From positions 248,001 to 312,000 of the forward strand of contig LCZK01000008.1 of assembly GCA_001025035.1 (NCBI GenBank): a stretch of DNA of 64,000 bases, written 5' to 3'. Shown here piece after piece: positions 33,874-43,180 of the stretch (position 1 is the first letter of the stretch; each line of letters begins with the position of its first letter). The notes under the pieces are model-generated. The model was not told where the DNA came from and ran no database searches. It worked only from the letters and a program-made list of their open reading frames with translations. The position numbers and the translations under genes were made by a program. The stretch is from Actinobacteria bacterium IMCC26207 (GTDB lineage Bacteria > Actinomycetota > Acidimicrobiia > Acidimicrobiales > Microtrichaceae).

Positions 33874-35199
33874 TCACCGAAGAGCAGTTCCAGAGATCAC
33901 CGCTTGCAGACTCTGCAACGAGACGGGGTCCCTGAAGTAGGAGCCGTGATTTCTGAGGGGATTACCGAAACCCCCCTCGCCATCAACAAGGTTCGTTGCA
34001 CCGAAATTAGGATCAGCCACATCCCAACCGAGCATCGAGTGCCCCAGAACCCCGGTTGCAATCGGGTCAACTCCCTCCTCCATGCTGAACACCGTGGAGT
34101 CTGATCCGGCACCGCCATGCAGGTGTAGCTGGGAAACATTTGACCGCAGCGAACCAGGGCTTCCAGCCAGAACTAGCCGATCAGCATCTAGGCCCGCTCC
34201 CGTGCCGGCAGCAACCGATGCCAAGTAGGCGCCGAGACTGTGACCGATCACCGTGATGTCCTGTGCACCCGAGCGGCGAAGAGAGGCAACAAAACTCTGC
34301 AAGGCCACGGCCCCCGCTAGGGCAGAACTCTGCGAGAACACCCCGGCGTTGAAGCCGGCCTGAAGCAGGTTGTTCGGTGGGTTATAGCCAAGCCATTGAA
34401 TAGCTGCAGTGTCGGAATGACCCCGCTGCAGCCTTGCGGCGGGCAGATTCCTTGGGTCCGCAAAATCATTCGGATCAGTAGACACGCCTGGAACAAGGAC
34501 CGTCACATGTCGGGCCTGGTCGAGTTGCCCAAAGACCTCGGCAACATGGCCACCTTCGGTGGTATCAAAGAACAGAAACTGCCGCTGCTCACCTGCCAAA
34601 GATTCCAACCAGCCCACCTTCTGATCGATCACTTGCAGCGGGTCAAAAGGTAAGAACCTGATCCCAGAAAGCAAACCCCCAACTAGTGACATGCTCAGCC
34701 ACTCGGCCCGTTGAGCGCGCAGCAACTGCAACTCTGTGGCAATGGCCTGGCGATGAGCCTGATAGAGATTCTGCAAACCACCTTGCCCGGCTGCGTGCGC
34801 GACCGCCTGCGCGACCGCCTGTGGGACCGCCTGCGCGACCGCCTGTGCGGCCGCCTGCGAGGCTGTCTGTGCGGCCCCTCTCGAAGTGGTCGCTCCGCTC
34901 GCGGTCGACTGCAATTCGCTGCTGCTCGCTAAGCGTTGCTGCTGAGCTTGTCCTCGTATCTGCTCGGCGCCAGATCTGAGCGCTGCTGCTACTTGCCGGA
35001 GGGATAGCTCATAGGACCGCCGCCACTCGCAGCGGAAGGTGACCGCCGCAGAGCCAGTCCAGCGGGTATCACGGACCTCCCCTGCGAGCACCCTGCTCAC
35101 GCGATCCAAGCGGGCAGCTACTGCCACCAGATTTGCCGAATAGTGCTCCAACTCTTCTGGGTCTGCTCCAAGAACCTGTTGGGGAGCGCTGCTCGACAC
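33874..35199 (-). CDS. DUF1023-type alpha/beta hydrolase with WXG100-like N-terminus
   Basis: A 441-residue protein. Residues 1-90 form a helical hairpin like WXG100/ESX substrates (DTRWTGSAAVTFRCEWRRSY). An Ala/Gln/Val-rich repeat (about residues 112-140) encoded by 12-bp units follows. The alpha/beta hydrolase domain has the nucleophile elbow ITVIGHSLGAYLASVA and a late HSMLGWDVADPN. Actinobacterial DUF1023 hydrolases share this arrangement. The N-terminal module suggests secretion by an ESX-like system or self-assembly, but no ESX genes are in the window. ATG 35199 is taken as the start without a clear ribosome binding site. Confidence 0.75.
   Translation of the reverse strand: MSSSAPQQVLGADPEELEHYSANLVAVAARLDRVSRVLAGEVRDTRWTGSAAVTFRCEWRRSYELSLRQVAAALRSGAEQIRGQAQQQRLASSSELQSTASGATTSRGAAQTASQAAAQAVAQAVPQAVAQAVAHAAGQGGLQNLYQAHRQAIATELQLLRAQRAEWLSMSLVGGLLSGIRFLPFDPLQVIDQKVGWLESLAGEQRQFLFFDTTEGGHVAEVFGQLDQARHVTVLVPGVSTDPNDFADPRNLPAARLQRGHSDTAAIQWLGYNPPNNLLQAGFNAGVFSQSSALAGAVALQSFVASLRRSGAQDITVIGHSLGAYLASVAAGTGAGLDADRLVLAGSPGSLRSNVSQLHLHGGAGSDSTVFSMEEGVDPIATGVLGHSMLGWDVADPNFGATNLVDGEGGFGNPLRNHGSYFRDPVSLQSLQAVISGTALR
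34797..34868. repeat. Six degenerate 12-bp repeats in hydrolase gene
   Basis: Units such as gcgcgaccgcct and gtgggaccgcct are tandemly arranged in frame, encoding AQAV/PQAV repeats of the linker between the WXG100-like and hydrolase domains. Confidence 0.8.
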
Positions 35200-35261
35200 A
35201 GCCCCAACCTAGGAATCAAGGCGCGACAGATCAATGGGGAACGCTCCCCCCTGCGCAGCCC

Positions 35262-35297
35262 CCTAGATCAGGCCCTAGACCAGGCCCTAGATCAGGC
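35262..35297. repeat. Three 12-bp repeats at the 3' end of mdh
   Basis: cctagatcaggc, cctagaccaggc and cctagatcaggc are perfectly contiguous. On the minus strand each reads GCCTGATCTAGG or GCCTGGTCTAGG, so Leu-Ile/Val-stop is repeated in register. The mdh stop used is in the first unit reached. Confidence 0.85.
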
Positions 35298-36276
35298 CAA
35301 GCTCTCGAACTGCGTCGCGTTCCTCAATCAATTCTCCTACCGAGGCATCGATGCGTCCGCGAGAGAACTCGTCAATCTCTAGGCCCTGCACAATTTCGTA
35401 CTTCCCGTCCTTGCAGATGCACGGGAAGGAACTCATGAGCCCCTCGGGCACCCCATAGGAGCCGTCAGAAGGAACAGCCATCGAGACCCAATCGCCCTCG
35501 GGAGTTCCAAGATGCCAGTCGTGAATGTGCTCGATTGCAGCATTCGCTGCTGATGCTGCCGAGGAGAAGCCGCGAGCCTCAATCACTGCTGCGCCGCGCT
35601 TAGCGACTGTGGGAATGAACTCGCTCTCGACCCAAGCCTGATCATTGACCATCTCCGCTGCCTGACGCCCTGCAACCTCTGCGTGGAACAGGTCGGGGTA
35701 CTGAGTAGTGGAATGATTTCCCCAGATGGTCATGCGGCGGATATCGGTAACGGGTGCATGCACCTTTGCCGAGAGTTGTGCGATGGCACGGTTGTGGTCG
35801 AGCCGGGTCATTGCTGTGAATCGTCCGGGCTCAAGGCCAGCGGCATTACTCAGAGCAATCAGCGAGTTGGTATTGGCCGGGTTTCCGACAACGAGAACCT
35901 TGACGTCCTTCAAAGCCGACCGCCCAAGCGCTGCGCCCTGAGGCTTGAAGATGCCACCATTTGCAGTGAGCAAGTCCGAGCGCTCCATTCCAGCCTTTCG
36001 AGGCATGGCTCCTACGAGCAGTGCGGCGCCGACATCGCCAAATGCAACATCGGGGTCATCCGTTTGAACAATCTCTTCAAGCAATGGGAACGCACAATCC
36101 TCAAGCTCCATGGCAACACCCTTGAGTGCCCCAAGCGCCGGAGTGATCTCTAGCATCTGCAGAATTACCGGCTGATCTTCGCCCAACATTGCGCCGCTAG
36201 CGATACGAAAAAGCAGTGAGTAACCGATCTGTCCGGCTGCGCCGGTAACGGCTACACGGATTGGAGTCTTTGCCAC
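35287..36276 (-). CDS. mdh: Malate dehydrogenase
   Basis: A 329-residue NAD-dependent enzyme interconverting malate and oxaloacetate in the TCA cycle. Seen are the NAD fold [19 protein letters not shown], the catalytic Asp/Arg region [15 protein letters not shown] and catalytic His in [15 protein letters not shown]. Substrate loop arginines lie in [14 protein letters not shown]. It belongs to the cytosolic-type MDH group found in actinobacteria. It is a single gene. The stop codon lies in a triplicated 12-bp repeat. Confidence 0.96.
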   Translation of the reverse strand: MAKTPIRVAVTGAAGQIGYSLLFRIASGAMLGEDQPVILQMLEITPALGALKGVAMELEDCAFPLLEEIVQTDDPDVAFGDVGAALLVGAMPRKAGMERSDLLTANGGIFKPQGAALGRSALKDVKVLVVGNPANTNSLIALSNAAGLEPGRFTAMTRLDHNRAIAQLSAKVHAPVTDIRRMTIWGNHSTTQYPDLFHAEVAGRQAAEMVNDQAWVESEFIPTVAKRGAAVIEARGFSSAASAANAAIEHIHDWHLGTPEGDWVSMAVPSDGSYGVPEGLMSSFPCICKDGKYEIVQGLEIDEFSRGRIDASVGELIEERDAVRELGLI

Positions 36277-36437
36277 GGTGGTTCCTTGCGGGTAGGTGGT
36301 CGAAACAAGATCGACCGATTCGAGGGACTGCGCGTTCGCGACAACTGAGCGAAGGCGTAGCTGAGGCTAGCGACCCGAGCGCATCGAAAGGAAACGCAGC
36401 CTGAAAAACCCACAAGAATCCAGCGGTTTTGGCTTGC

Positions 36438-38234
36438 TCAGGCAGCTCGGGTGTTGCCAATCCAAGACTCGTAGAGCTTTCCGTAGACGCCGCCAACTGC
36501 GACAAGTTCTTGATGGGTGCCGATCTGCACGATCCGCCCGTCATCAACCACGATCACCAAATCCGCAGCCTCGGCAGTGGACAGGCGGTGCGCAATACTC
36601 ACAGTGGTTCGGCCTTCGGACAGTTTGGCCAAGGCGTGCGAAAGTGCTCGCTCAGTCTCTGGGTCAACCGCCGATGTGGCTTCATCCAAAATGAGCAGCC
36701 CCGGGTCTGCAAGCTGGGCGCGGGCGAGTGCTACAAGCTGGCGCTCACCCACAGACAGAGCGTCACCGCGCTCCCCCACCTCGGTAGCTAAGCCCTCTGG
36801 CATGCTGTTGATCCACCAGTCCAGGTCGAGCGAGGCGAACGCCCGTTTGACATCTTCATCAGTTGCCTCTGGCCGACCGAATCGCACATTTTCTAAAATC
36901 GTGGTTTCGAACAAGAAGCCGTCTTGGGCAACTAATCGCACTGCGCGAGCTCTGGAGTCGTGCGAGACCTCTCGCAGATCAATTCCGTCAAGCAGGATGT
37001 GCCCGTCTGTTGGATCAGCAAGTCGAGCAAGAAGCTTGGCGAACGAGGTTTTGCCCGAACCTGTCTCTCCTACGATGGCAGCGTTGACTCCCGCTGATAG
37101 CTGCAAATCGATTCCGTGCAGAACCGGATGACCCGGCTCGTATTCAAACTTCACGCCAACGGCAGACACAGATAGAGCACCAGCGGGCAACTCAATACCG
37201 GGGACCGGCTCTACAACATCGATGGGCTCATCAAGCAGGTTCAAGACTTTGCGCCATCCAGCAAGCGCCGTTTGGGTTTGATCAAGCACCTCGCCAATTT
37301 CTGCCACAGGCTGCACAACCATATTGGCAAGAAACACCACTGCAATCAGCGTGCCGGCCTGCAAGCCCCAACCTGGGCCCCACCACACGCCAACGCCCAC
37401 AATTGCGGCCAGCGTCAGGCCGCTAAAGATGTCCGAAATTGGGAACATAATCGCAAAGAAGAAGCGTGCTTTGAGCTGCGCTCGGTACTGCCGGTCAATC
37501 GCTCCATGCAGACGCTTACGAGCCGCTGGTGCATCTGCATAGGCCCGGATCACGCGAATTCCCATGACCGTCTCAGAAATCTCGGTAAGTGTGTCCGAGA
37601 CTCGAGAACGCAGCGCGTCATAGGACTGCAGTTGGCGTCGCTGCACTGTCTTGAGGATGGGGATAATCGGAATCAGCACCAGAACCGTGAGAATTGCCAG
37701 TTGCCAGCTGTAGAGCGCAATCACCCCGACGGCCACAACGATGATGGTGAGGTTCACAATCCAAGACACAGCACCCCAGGATGCAAACTGCGCAAGCGTT
37801 TCTATGTCGGAGGTCACTCTGGCAACCATGATTCCGCGACGTGACTCATTGTGATTGGCAACGCTCAGCTTGTGCACATGAGAAAACGCACGGGTTCGCA
37901 AGCCGAAAATCACATTCTCGGCCGTGACCATCAGGCGCATATACGTGAACCTGTTGAGCACCGCGAACGCCACCATTGCTAGAGCGGCAATTGCGCACGT
38001 GGTGAGCACAAAGCTCCAGTTGAGGTCTCCATCGTTGATTCCCTTATCAAGAATCTGCTGAATCGCGATCGGGATAATCATCCGTCCAACGGCCATGACC
38101 AGAGCCATACCGATCGACACACCCAAACCAACTTTGAGTTCCGGTGTCGCGGCGATTCCTGCCTTGAGCACCTCGAGGGCTTTTACCTCGGCCGGGTCGA
38201 GTTCATCGCCTGGCAAATTACTCACGACGTTCAT
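36438..38234 (-). CDS. ABC exporter half-transporter, catalytic-site subunit
   Basis: A 598-residue fusion of a six-helix exporter domain (about 1-340) and an ATPase domain. Walker A is GETGSGKTS, the Q loop VAQDGFLFE, Walker B LLILDEATSAVDPETE with catalytic Glu, and the H loop IAHRLS. The signature is LSVGERQLVALARAQ instead of LSGGQ. It overlaps the partner gene by 4 bases (ATGA). With the partner it should form a heterodimer with one standard and one degenerate ATP site. The substrate is unknown (lipid, drug or peptide). Confidence 0.88.
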   Translation of the reverse strand: MNVVSNLPGDELDPAEVKALEVLKAGIAATPELKVGLGVSIGMALVMAVGRMIIPIAIQQILDKGINDGDLNWSFVLTTCAIAALAMVAFAVLNRFTYMRLMVTAENVIFGLRTRAFSHVHKLSVANHNESRRGIMVARVTSDIETLAQFASWGAVSWIVNLTIIVVAVGVIALYSWQLAILTVLVLIPIIPILKTVQRRQLQSYDALRSRVSDTLTEISETVMGIRVIRAYADAPAARKRLHGAIDRQYRAQLKARFFFAIMFPISDIFSGLTLAAIVGVGVWWGPGWGLQAGTLIAVVFLANMVVQPVAEIGEVLDQTQTALAGWRKVLNLLDEPIDVVEPVPGIELPAGALSVSAVGVKFEYEPGHPVLHGIDLQLSAGVNAAIVGETGSGKTSFAKLLARLADPTDGHILLDGIDLREVSHDSRARAVRLVAQDGFLFETTILENVRFGRPEATDEDVKRAFASLDLDWWINSMPEGLATEVGERGDALSVGERQLVALARAQLADPGLLILDEATSAVDPETERALSHALAKLSEGRTTVSIAHRLSTAEAADLVIVVDDGRIVQIGTHQELVAVGGVYGKLYESWIGNTRAA

Positions 38235-40204
38235 TCGGTCACCTCATCCGGAGCAACGGGGTGGACCGGGTCGACCGGGTGCAGCACTGCTTCGCCCCAG
38301 GTTGCGTCGACTTCCAGATCTGCATCTTCTGCAAAGTGCCCGTCATGATCTTGAAGTTCTTCAGACTCGTAAGCAGTTACCAGCGCTGCATACTCCGGGT
38401 CGGCCAAGAGTTCCTGGTGTGTTCCTTCGCCTCGAATCCTTCCGTCCTCAAGGTGAACAATTTTGTCAGCCAGCAAAATGGTGGAGAGGCGATGCGCCAC
38501 AATCAGCATCGTCGTGTCGCTATTGCGAAGCCCAGCCAAGATCTGGGCCTCGATCACCGGATCAACCGCCGAGGTTGCATCGTCGAGCAGGAGCACCCGC
38601 GGTTCGCCAGCCAAGGCTCGCGCCAGAGCTACCCGCTGACGCTGGCCGCCAGAAAGAGTCACTCCACGCTCACCAAGAATCGTCTCTTGAGCCTTCGGGA
38701 GCTTGGCCACGAACTTGCCTGCGCGAGAACGATCGAGCGCATCATCGAGCTGTTCTTGAGTCAACTCCCGGCCCATTGAGACGTTGTCAGAAATGCTCGA
38801 GGCAAACAAGAAACTCTCTTGAAATGCAACCGAGACTGCTGACCGCAGCTCATCAGGGTTGAGCTCCGCGATAGGAACACCCCCGAGCAGTATCTGCCCG
38901 GAGCTGGGTTCATCGAGACGCATCATGAGATTTGTCAGTGTTGACCTGCCCGAGCCAGTTGAACCAACTAGCGCCACGGTTTGACCGGCCGGCGCAGTAA
39001 ATGTCACACCGGACAACACGGACGTCTCGCCGTACTCAAACGAGACCGCACTCATCTCTACAGCTAGCGGACCATCGGGCAATGCAGATGTACTTAGCTC
39101 GTCGGTGCTGCCGGCGGCACTCACCTGTGCCTGCGCCGCAGCGTCAACTGGCTCATCAAGCAGTGCGTCCACACGCTCAATCGAAACCACCGAGCGCGGC
39201 ATGGACTCAAACATGAATCCGACTATTCGCATGGGGAAGGCCAACCAGCCAAACAGCGCAACCGCCTGAACGAGTTGCCCCACGGTGGCCTCGTCGTGAT
39301 CAACCTGCCAAGCCCCCACCAGCAACAGCGCAATGATTCCTAGGTTAGGCAGAAGATCAATAAGCGGCTGAAAGACCGAGGTCATGTTCGCCACAACGAG
39401 CCGATCAGTGCGTAGTTGGTTCGCAGCTGCCTGAAAGCGCAGGTCCTCATCGCCTTCACGGCCGAGAGTCTTGACAACTAACGCTCCGTCAAAACTCTCG
39501 TGCGCAATCGACGAGACCTGACCCAATCGGGCCTGCACCTGCGCCGCTGGCTCGTTCACCTTGTTGGTGTAGTAGCGGCTCAGAAACGCTAACGCAGGAA
39601 ACAGCACTAGGGCAACGAGTGCAAACGACGGGTCAGCAGTAAACAAACTCACCAACGAGAACGCTGCAAGTGCAATCACACCCACAGAGAACGGCAGAGG
39701 CATCAGGAGTTGCGTTCCTGTGGTGATATCTACGTCGGCGTTGGCAAGCAGTTCGCCCGTAGGGTGACGGCGATATGCAGACATTGGCATGACGAGCAGA
39801 CGGTCAGTCACCTCGGCTCGCAACGTGGCCTGTGCACGGGTTTCGGTCAGAGACCCAAACCAACGGCGGATTACAACCGACAGGCCTCGCAGAAAAGCGA
39901 TGATAAACAGCGCTGCAACGGCCATCCAGACAGTCGAGGCCGAGACCCCGCCCTCGAAGGCAGGCTCAATGACCTCGTCAGTAATGTGACCCAAAATATA
40001 GGTAGCAGCAACGACTAACAGGGCCCAACTCACGCCACCCAAGAGGGACATAAAGAACGAGGATGGGTGCATCCGCACAAATCTTGCGATGAGCGCCAAA
40101 CCTTGACGAGTAGGCGATGCAGCCTTCTCGTCAAGGTTTGAGTCAGTCACTTGTGGAATCTCGTCCTCGGGGGGCGCCTCAGAAGAGTGAGAGAGTGCTG
40201 TCAC
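38231..40204 (-). CDS. ABC exporter half-transporter, degenerate-site subunit
   Basis: A 657-residue exporter half with an extended N-terminus, six helices and an ATPase domain. Walker A reads GSTGSGRST, so the usual Lys is Arg (AGG codon). Walker B reads VLLLDDATSAVDP, with Asp in place of the catalytic Glu. The signature LSGGQRQRVALARAL is canonical. An acidic C-terminal tail of about 50 residues follows (DLEVDATWGEAVLHPVDP). The complementary defects in the two subunits fit an asymmetric heterodimer like TM287/288. It overlaps both neighbours by 4 bases. Confidence 0.88.
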   Translation of the reverse strand: MTALSHSSEAPPEDEIPQVTDSNLDEKAASPTRQGLALIARFVRMHPSSFFMSLLGGVSWALLVVAATYILGHITDEVIEPAFEGGVSASTVWMAVAALFIIAFLRGLSVVIRRWFGSLTETRAQATLRAEVTDRLLVMPMSAYRRHPTGELLANADVDITTGTQLLMPLPFSVGVIALAAFSLVSLFTADPSFALVALVLFPALAFLSRYYTNKVNEPAAQVQARLGQVSSIAHESFDGALVVKTLGREGDEDLRFQAAANQLRTDRLVVANMTSVFQPLIDLLPNLGIIALLLVGAWQVDHDEATVGQLVQAVALFGWLAFPMRIVGFMFESMPRSVVSIERVDALLDEPVDAAAQAQVSAAGSTDELSTSALPDGPLAVEMSAVSFEYGETSVLSGVTFTAPAGQTVALVGSTGSGRSTLTNLMMRLDEPSSGQILLGGVPIAELNPDELRSAVSVAFQESFLFASSISDNVSMGRELTQEQLDDALDRSRAGKFVAKLPKAQETILGERGVTLSGGQRQRVALARALAGEPRVLLLDDATSAVDPVIEAQILAGLRNSDTTMLIVAHRLSTILLADKIVHLEDGRIRGEGTHQELLADPEYAALVTAYESEELQDHDGHFAEDADLEVDATWGEAVLHPVDPVHPVAPDEVTE

Positions 40205-41637
40205 CCGGGGAGCTGCAACGACTTCGTCTCGAGGAACTCCTCAAGGCCCCAGCGGCCGCGCTCACGGGTATTGCCCGACTGCTTGTAGCCACCAAATGGT
40301 GCCACGGCATTAAAGCCGCCGCTATTGACGTCTACAGAGCCAGTACGCATGCGCCGAGCGAATGCAATGGCTCGCTCGTCGCTGCCAGACTGCACGGCGC
40401 CGTGCAATCCGTAGATGGTTCCGTTTGCAATCGCTGCGGCATTGTCTTCGTCGGTGTAGGTCAAGATGGACAACACGGGACCAAAGATCTCTTCTTGGGC
40501 GATTGCCATATCTGGGGTGACGTCAACAAAGACTGTTGGGTTGACGTAGAAGCCCTTCTCGAATCCTTCGGGCTGCCCTGGGCCGCCGAGTGCGAGGGTC
40601 GCTCCTTCGTCGATGCCCTTTTGGATGTACGCGTTCACGCGATCCTGATGCGCCTTTGATGACATTGGCCCAAGGGCATGAAAAATATCTGGCTCATCTG
40701 CCTTGGGGTCAACCAGTTTCATGAGTGCTGCCTCTGCAAGAAGTGCATCTATGAACTCATCCTTGCGGGACTCGGGCACAAGAACCCGAGTGAGTGCCGA
40801 ACAGGTCTGACCACTATTGAGGAAAGCCGCAAACAGTGCGCCCATTGCAACTGTTGCTGGGTCTGCATCGTCAAGGATCACGTTGGCTGACTTACCACCG
40901 AGTTCTAGACCAACGCGCTTGACTGTGGCGGCACCAGCCTTGACCACTTCGGCGCCCGAGCGACCCGAACCTGTAAAAGAGACCATGTCGACATCGGGGT
41001 GCGAGGAGATTGCTGCGCCCACCTCTGGTCCGGAACCGACCACCATGTTGAACACGCCTGCGGGCAGGCCGGACTCGGCGATGACTTCGGCCAGAATGTA
41101 GGCATTGAGAGGAGTGATCTCGGATGGCTTCAGCACAATGGTGCAACCCGCTGCGAGCGCTGGTGCCACCTTGCAGATGATGAGGTAGAGCGGGTAGTTC
41201 CAAGGTGTAATTGCACCGACCACGCCGATTGGCTCAGAGATCACCAGAGAGTTTCCGACTGTTTCTTCCCACTCGTAGGCCTCAATCAGGGCCGCAAAGC
41301 TCTCCCACTCTCCAAGCGACAGCCCAGCCTGCACCATTTGGGCAAACGCCTTTGGCGAGCCAACTTCGGCAGAGATGGTGTCTGCAATCTCTTCGAACCG
41401 AACAGCAAGTCCGGTGCCAATATCTCGCAAGTATTTGGCACGAATATCAATCGGGGTAGCGGCCCAAGAATCAAACGCTGCCCTAGCGGCGGCTACCGCT
41501 TTATCGACATCGGCAGCAGTTCCCATCGGCACCTGCGCAATGATCTCTTCAGTAGCTGAATCAATGACATTTTCGGTAGCGGTTCCGGTTGAAGGAACCC
41601 ATTCTCCGTTGATATAGAGCTTGTCGTGAACCTTCAT
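40201..41637 (-). CDS. Aldehyde dehydrogenase family protein
   Basis: A 478-residue NAD(P)-dependent aldehyde dehydrogenase. The cofactor region is ITPWNYPLYLI and FTGSGRSGAEVVKAG, catalytic Glu lies in VGLELGGKSANVILDDAD, catalytic Cys in LNSGQTCSALTRVLVPES, and the C-terminal motif is FGGYKQSGNTRERG. The substrate is not predictable. It is the first gene of a tight three-gene unit with two ABC exporter halves (ATGA overlap), downstream of a 20-bp palindrome likely to bind a TetR-type repressor. The operon may be induced by a toxic aldehyde or hydrophobic compound. Confidence 0.9.
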   Translation of the reverse strand: MKVHDKLYINGEWVPSTGTATENVIDSATEEIIAQVPMGTAADVDKAVAAARAAFDSWAATPIDIRAKYLRDIGTGLAVRFEEIADTISAEVGSPKAFAQMVQAGLSLGEWESFAALIEAYEWEETVGNSLVISEPIGVVGAITPWNYPLYLIICKVAPALAAGCTIVLKPSEITPLNAYILAEVIAESGLPAGVFNMVVGSGPEVGAAISSHPDVDMVSFTGSGRSGAEVVKAGAATVKRVGLELGGKSANVILDDADPATVAMGALFAAFLNSGQTCSALTRVLVPESRKDEFIDALLAEAALMKLVDPKADEPDIFHALGPMSSKAHQDRVNAYIQKGIDEGATLALGGPGQPEGFEKGFYVNPTVFVDVTPDMAIAQEEIFGPVLSILTYTDEDNAAAIANGTIYGLHGAVQSGSDERAIAFARRMRTGSVDVNSGGFNAVAPFGGYKQSGNTRERGRWGLEEFLETKSLQLPG

Positions 41638-41678
41638 CTGTCCCCCTGAGGTACGTGTGCGATTGCGGCGAGAAGTGC

Positions 41679-41698
41679 ACTTGACCGTCTAGTCAAGT
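41679..41698. promoter_or_regulatory. 20-bp palindrome, candidate TetR-type operator
   Basis: ACTTGAC-CGTCTA-GTCAAGT has perfect 7-bp arms and a 6-base spacer, 42 bases upstream of the aldehyde dehydrogenase start. TTGACC/GTCAAG-type palindromes of this size are typical of actinobacterial TetR-family operators. Confidence 0.6.
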
Positions 41699-41833
41699 CC
41701 CCAGATGTTACCGCGGCCCAAAGGGTGCCGCATCGCGGAGGTAGGTGACATCAGTCGGACTAGGGCTTGCCCGCGGGACCAAGCCCCCAATATTCCTAAG
41801 GGGTTGTCGGCGACAGGGGGCTAGCCTTATGAG

Positions 41834-43072
41834 GTGGAGGACGATCCGGCATGGCACAGTCCCTCCGGGGAAGATGACCCTTTCGAAAGTTGGGTTCTCG
41901 ACGATTCCTTTGTGCAATCCGCCGAGGTAGTCGAGCCGACTTCAGCCGACCGGGAGCGCCTCGCAAGGCAAGCCAATTTGCAGCGAATGCTGGCCGATCA
42001 ATCTGCCGCTCAAGAGAATCAGTTCAACGCCAATCGACGCTTTGCCCCAGGCGAAGATGATTTGAGTTGGGCAACCGGCGACGACGAGTTTGCTGCGCCT
42101 CGCAGAAAGCGCACCTGGCTCAAACTCAGCGCAGCACTCGTGATCCTGTCGGTGGTAGCGGTGTACGTGCTCGCTCAGTTCATCCCGCTATCGGTATCAG
42201 TGCTGGGCCTCAACGGCGCACCCGATCCTCCTTCTGGCGGCGAGGTTCCCGGAGACATGACGTTTTCAGATTCGCGAGTGAATCCTGCGCCGCAGACTGC
42301 ACCGAGTTCAGATGCCGGACTGTTGCGCCCTGACGGCTGGCCCTCTGCATCAGCTGAGCAGCAGAGCACTCCACTGGGGTTTCCTGGCGAGGTGCCCGAT
42401 GGCGGAGGCACCCACGGGTTCATTCAGATGCAGCCCGATGGCGTCACCCCAGTCGCCTATGACCCGTGCCGACCAATCCACTACGTCACTCGCCCAGACG
42501 GTGCACCGGACGGCGCCGATCAACTCATCACCGAAGCTGTGGCCAGTGTTTCGCAGGCCACCGGCTTGGTCTTTATCAACGACGGTGCAACGGATGAGGC
42601 GCCGAGCGAACAGCGGGATTCGTTTCTGCCCGAGCGCTACGGGGATCGCTGGGCACCCGTCCTGATTGCCTGGTCAAACCCCACCGAGTCGCCCGACTTG
42701 GGAGGTGATGGTTCTGGAGACTCTGCGGGCAGCACGCTCGAGATTCTTGGCTACGCCGGTAGCAGCAGCGCAGGCTACGCAGAGGATTCCGACCCTGGCG
42801 CCGCGGACAGCAGCGGGCAGCAAATCTTCGTGAGCGGCGGGCTCACACTTGACGGGCCTGACTTTGCCGAACTCTTGTCTGAGCGTGGCGGTTATGCCGA
42901 GGCTCGGGCCACGGTGATGCACGAGCTCGGCCACCTTGTCGGCCTTGACCACGTCTCGGATGACTCGCAATTGATGTCACCCACCTTGAGCGGAGATCTG
43001 ACTGACTATGCAAGCGGTGACCTTGAGGGCCTTGCAGTTCTCGGTCAAGGGCAGTGTCTGCCCGATATCTAG
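41834..43072 (+). CDS. Membrane-anchored matrixin-type metalloprotease
   Basis: A 412-residue protein. An acidic cytoplasmic N-terminus of about 90 residues and one membrane helix (LSAALVILSVVAVYVLAQFI) lead to an extracellular domain. That domain has DPCRPIHYVTRPDGAPDGAD and the zinc motif VMHELGHLVGLDHV (HExxHxxGxxH, near residue 362), followed by a Met-turn candidate (SQLMSP). This is a metzincin of the matrixin/archaemetzincin-like group. GTG 41834 is taken as the start. Proteins with this layout recur in Acidimicrobiia; their substrates are unknown. Confidence 0.8.
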   Translation: MEDDPAWHSPSGEDDPFESWVLDDSFVQSAEVVEPTSADRERLARQANLQRMLADQSAAQENQFNANRRFAPGEDDLSWATGDDEFAAPRRKRTWLKLSAALVILSVVAVYVLAQFIPLSVSVLGLNGAPDPPSGGEVPGDMTFSDSRVNPAPQTAPSSDAGLLRPDGWPSASAEQQSTPLGFPGEVPDGGGTHGFIQMQPDGVTPVAYDPCRPIHYVTRPDGAPDGADQLITEAVASVSQATGLVFINDGATDEAPSEQRDSFLPERYGDRWAPVLIAWSNPTESPDLGGDGSGDSAGSTLEILGYAGSSSAGYAEDSDPGAADSSGQQIFVSGGLTLDGPDFAELLSERGGYAEARATVMHELGHLVGLDHVSDDSQLMSPTLSGDLTDYASGDLEGLAVLGQGQCLPDI

Positions 43073-43180
43073 TCGGACCGACTTCTTTCGGAGCACTTGT
43101 CTGCAACATGTATGCTTTGAGGCAGTCAGTACTTGGCTGCAGTGCACGGCGCTCAGTCATCGAACAGAACAGGTGCCCGC

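Noticed and set aside
34686..34979. Plus-strand frame rich in Arg-Pro repeats
   Set aside because: It is the antisense of the 12-bp repeats in the hydrolase gene and has no start signals or family features.
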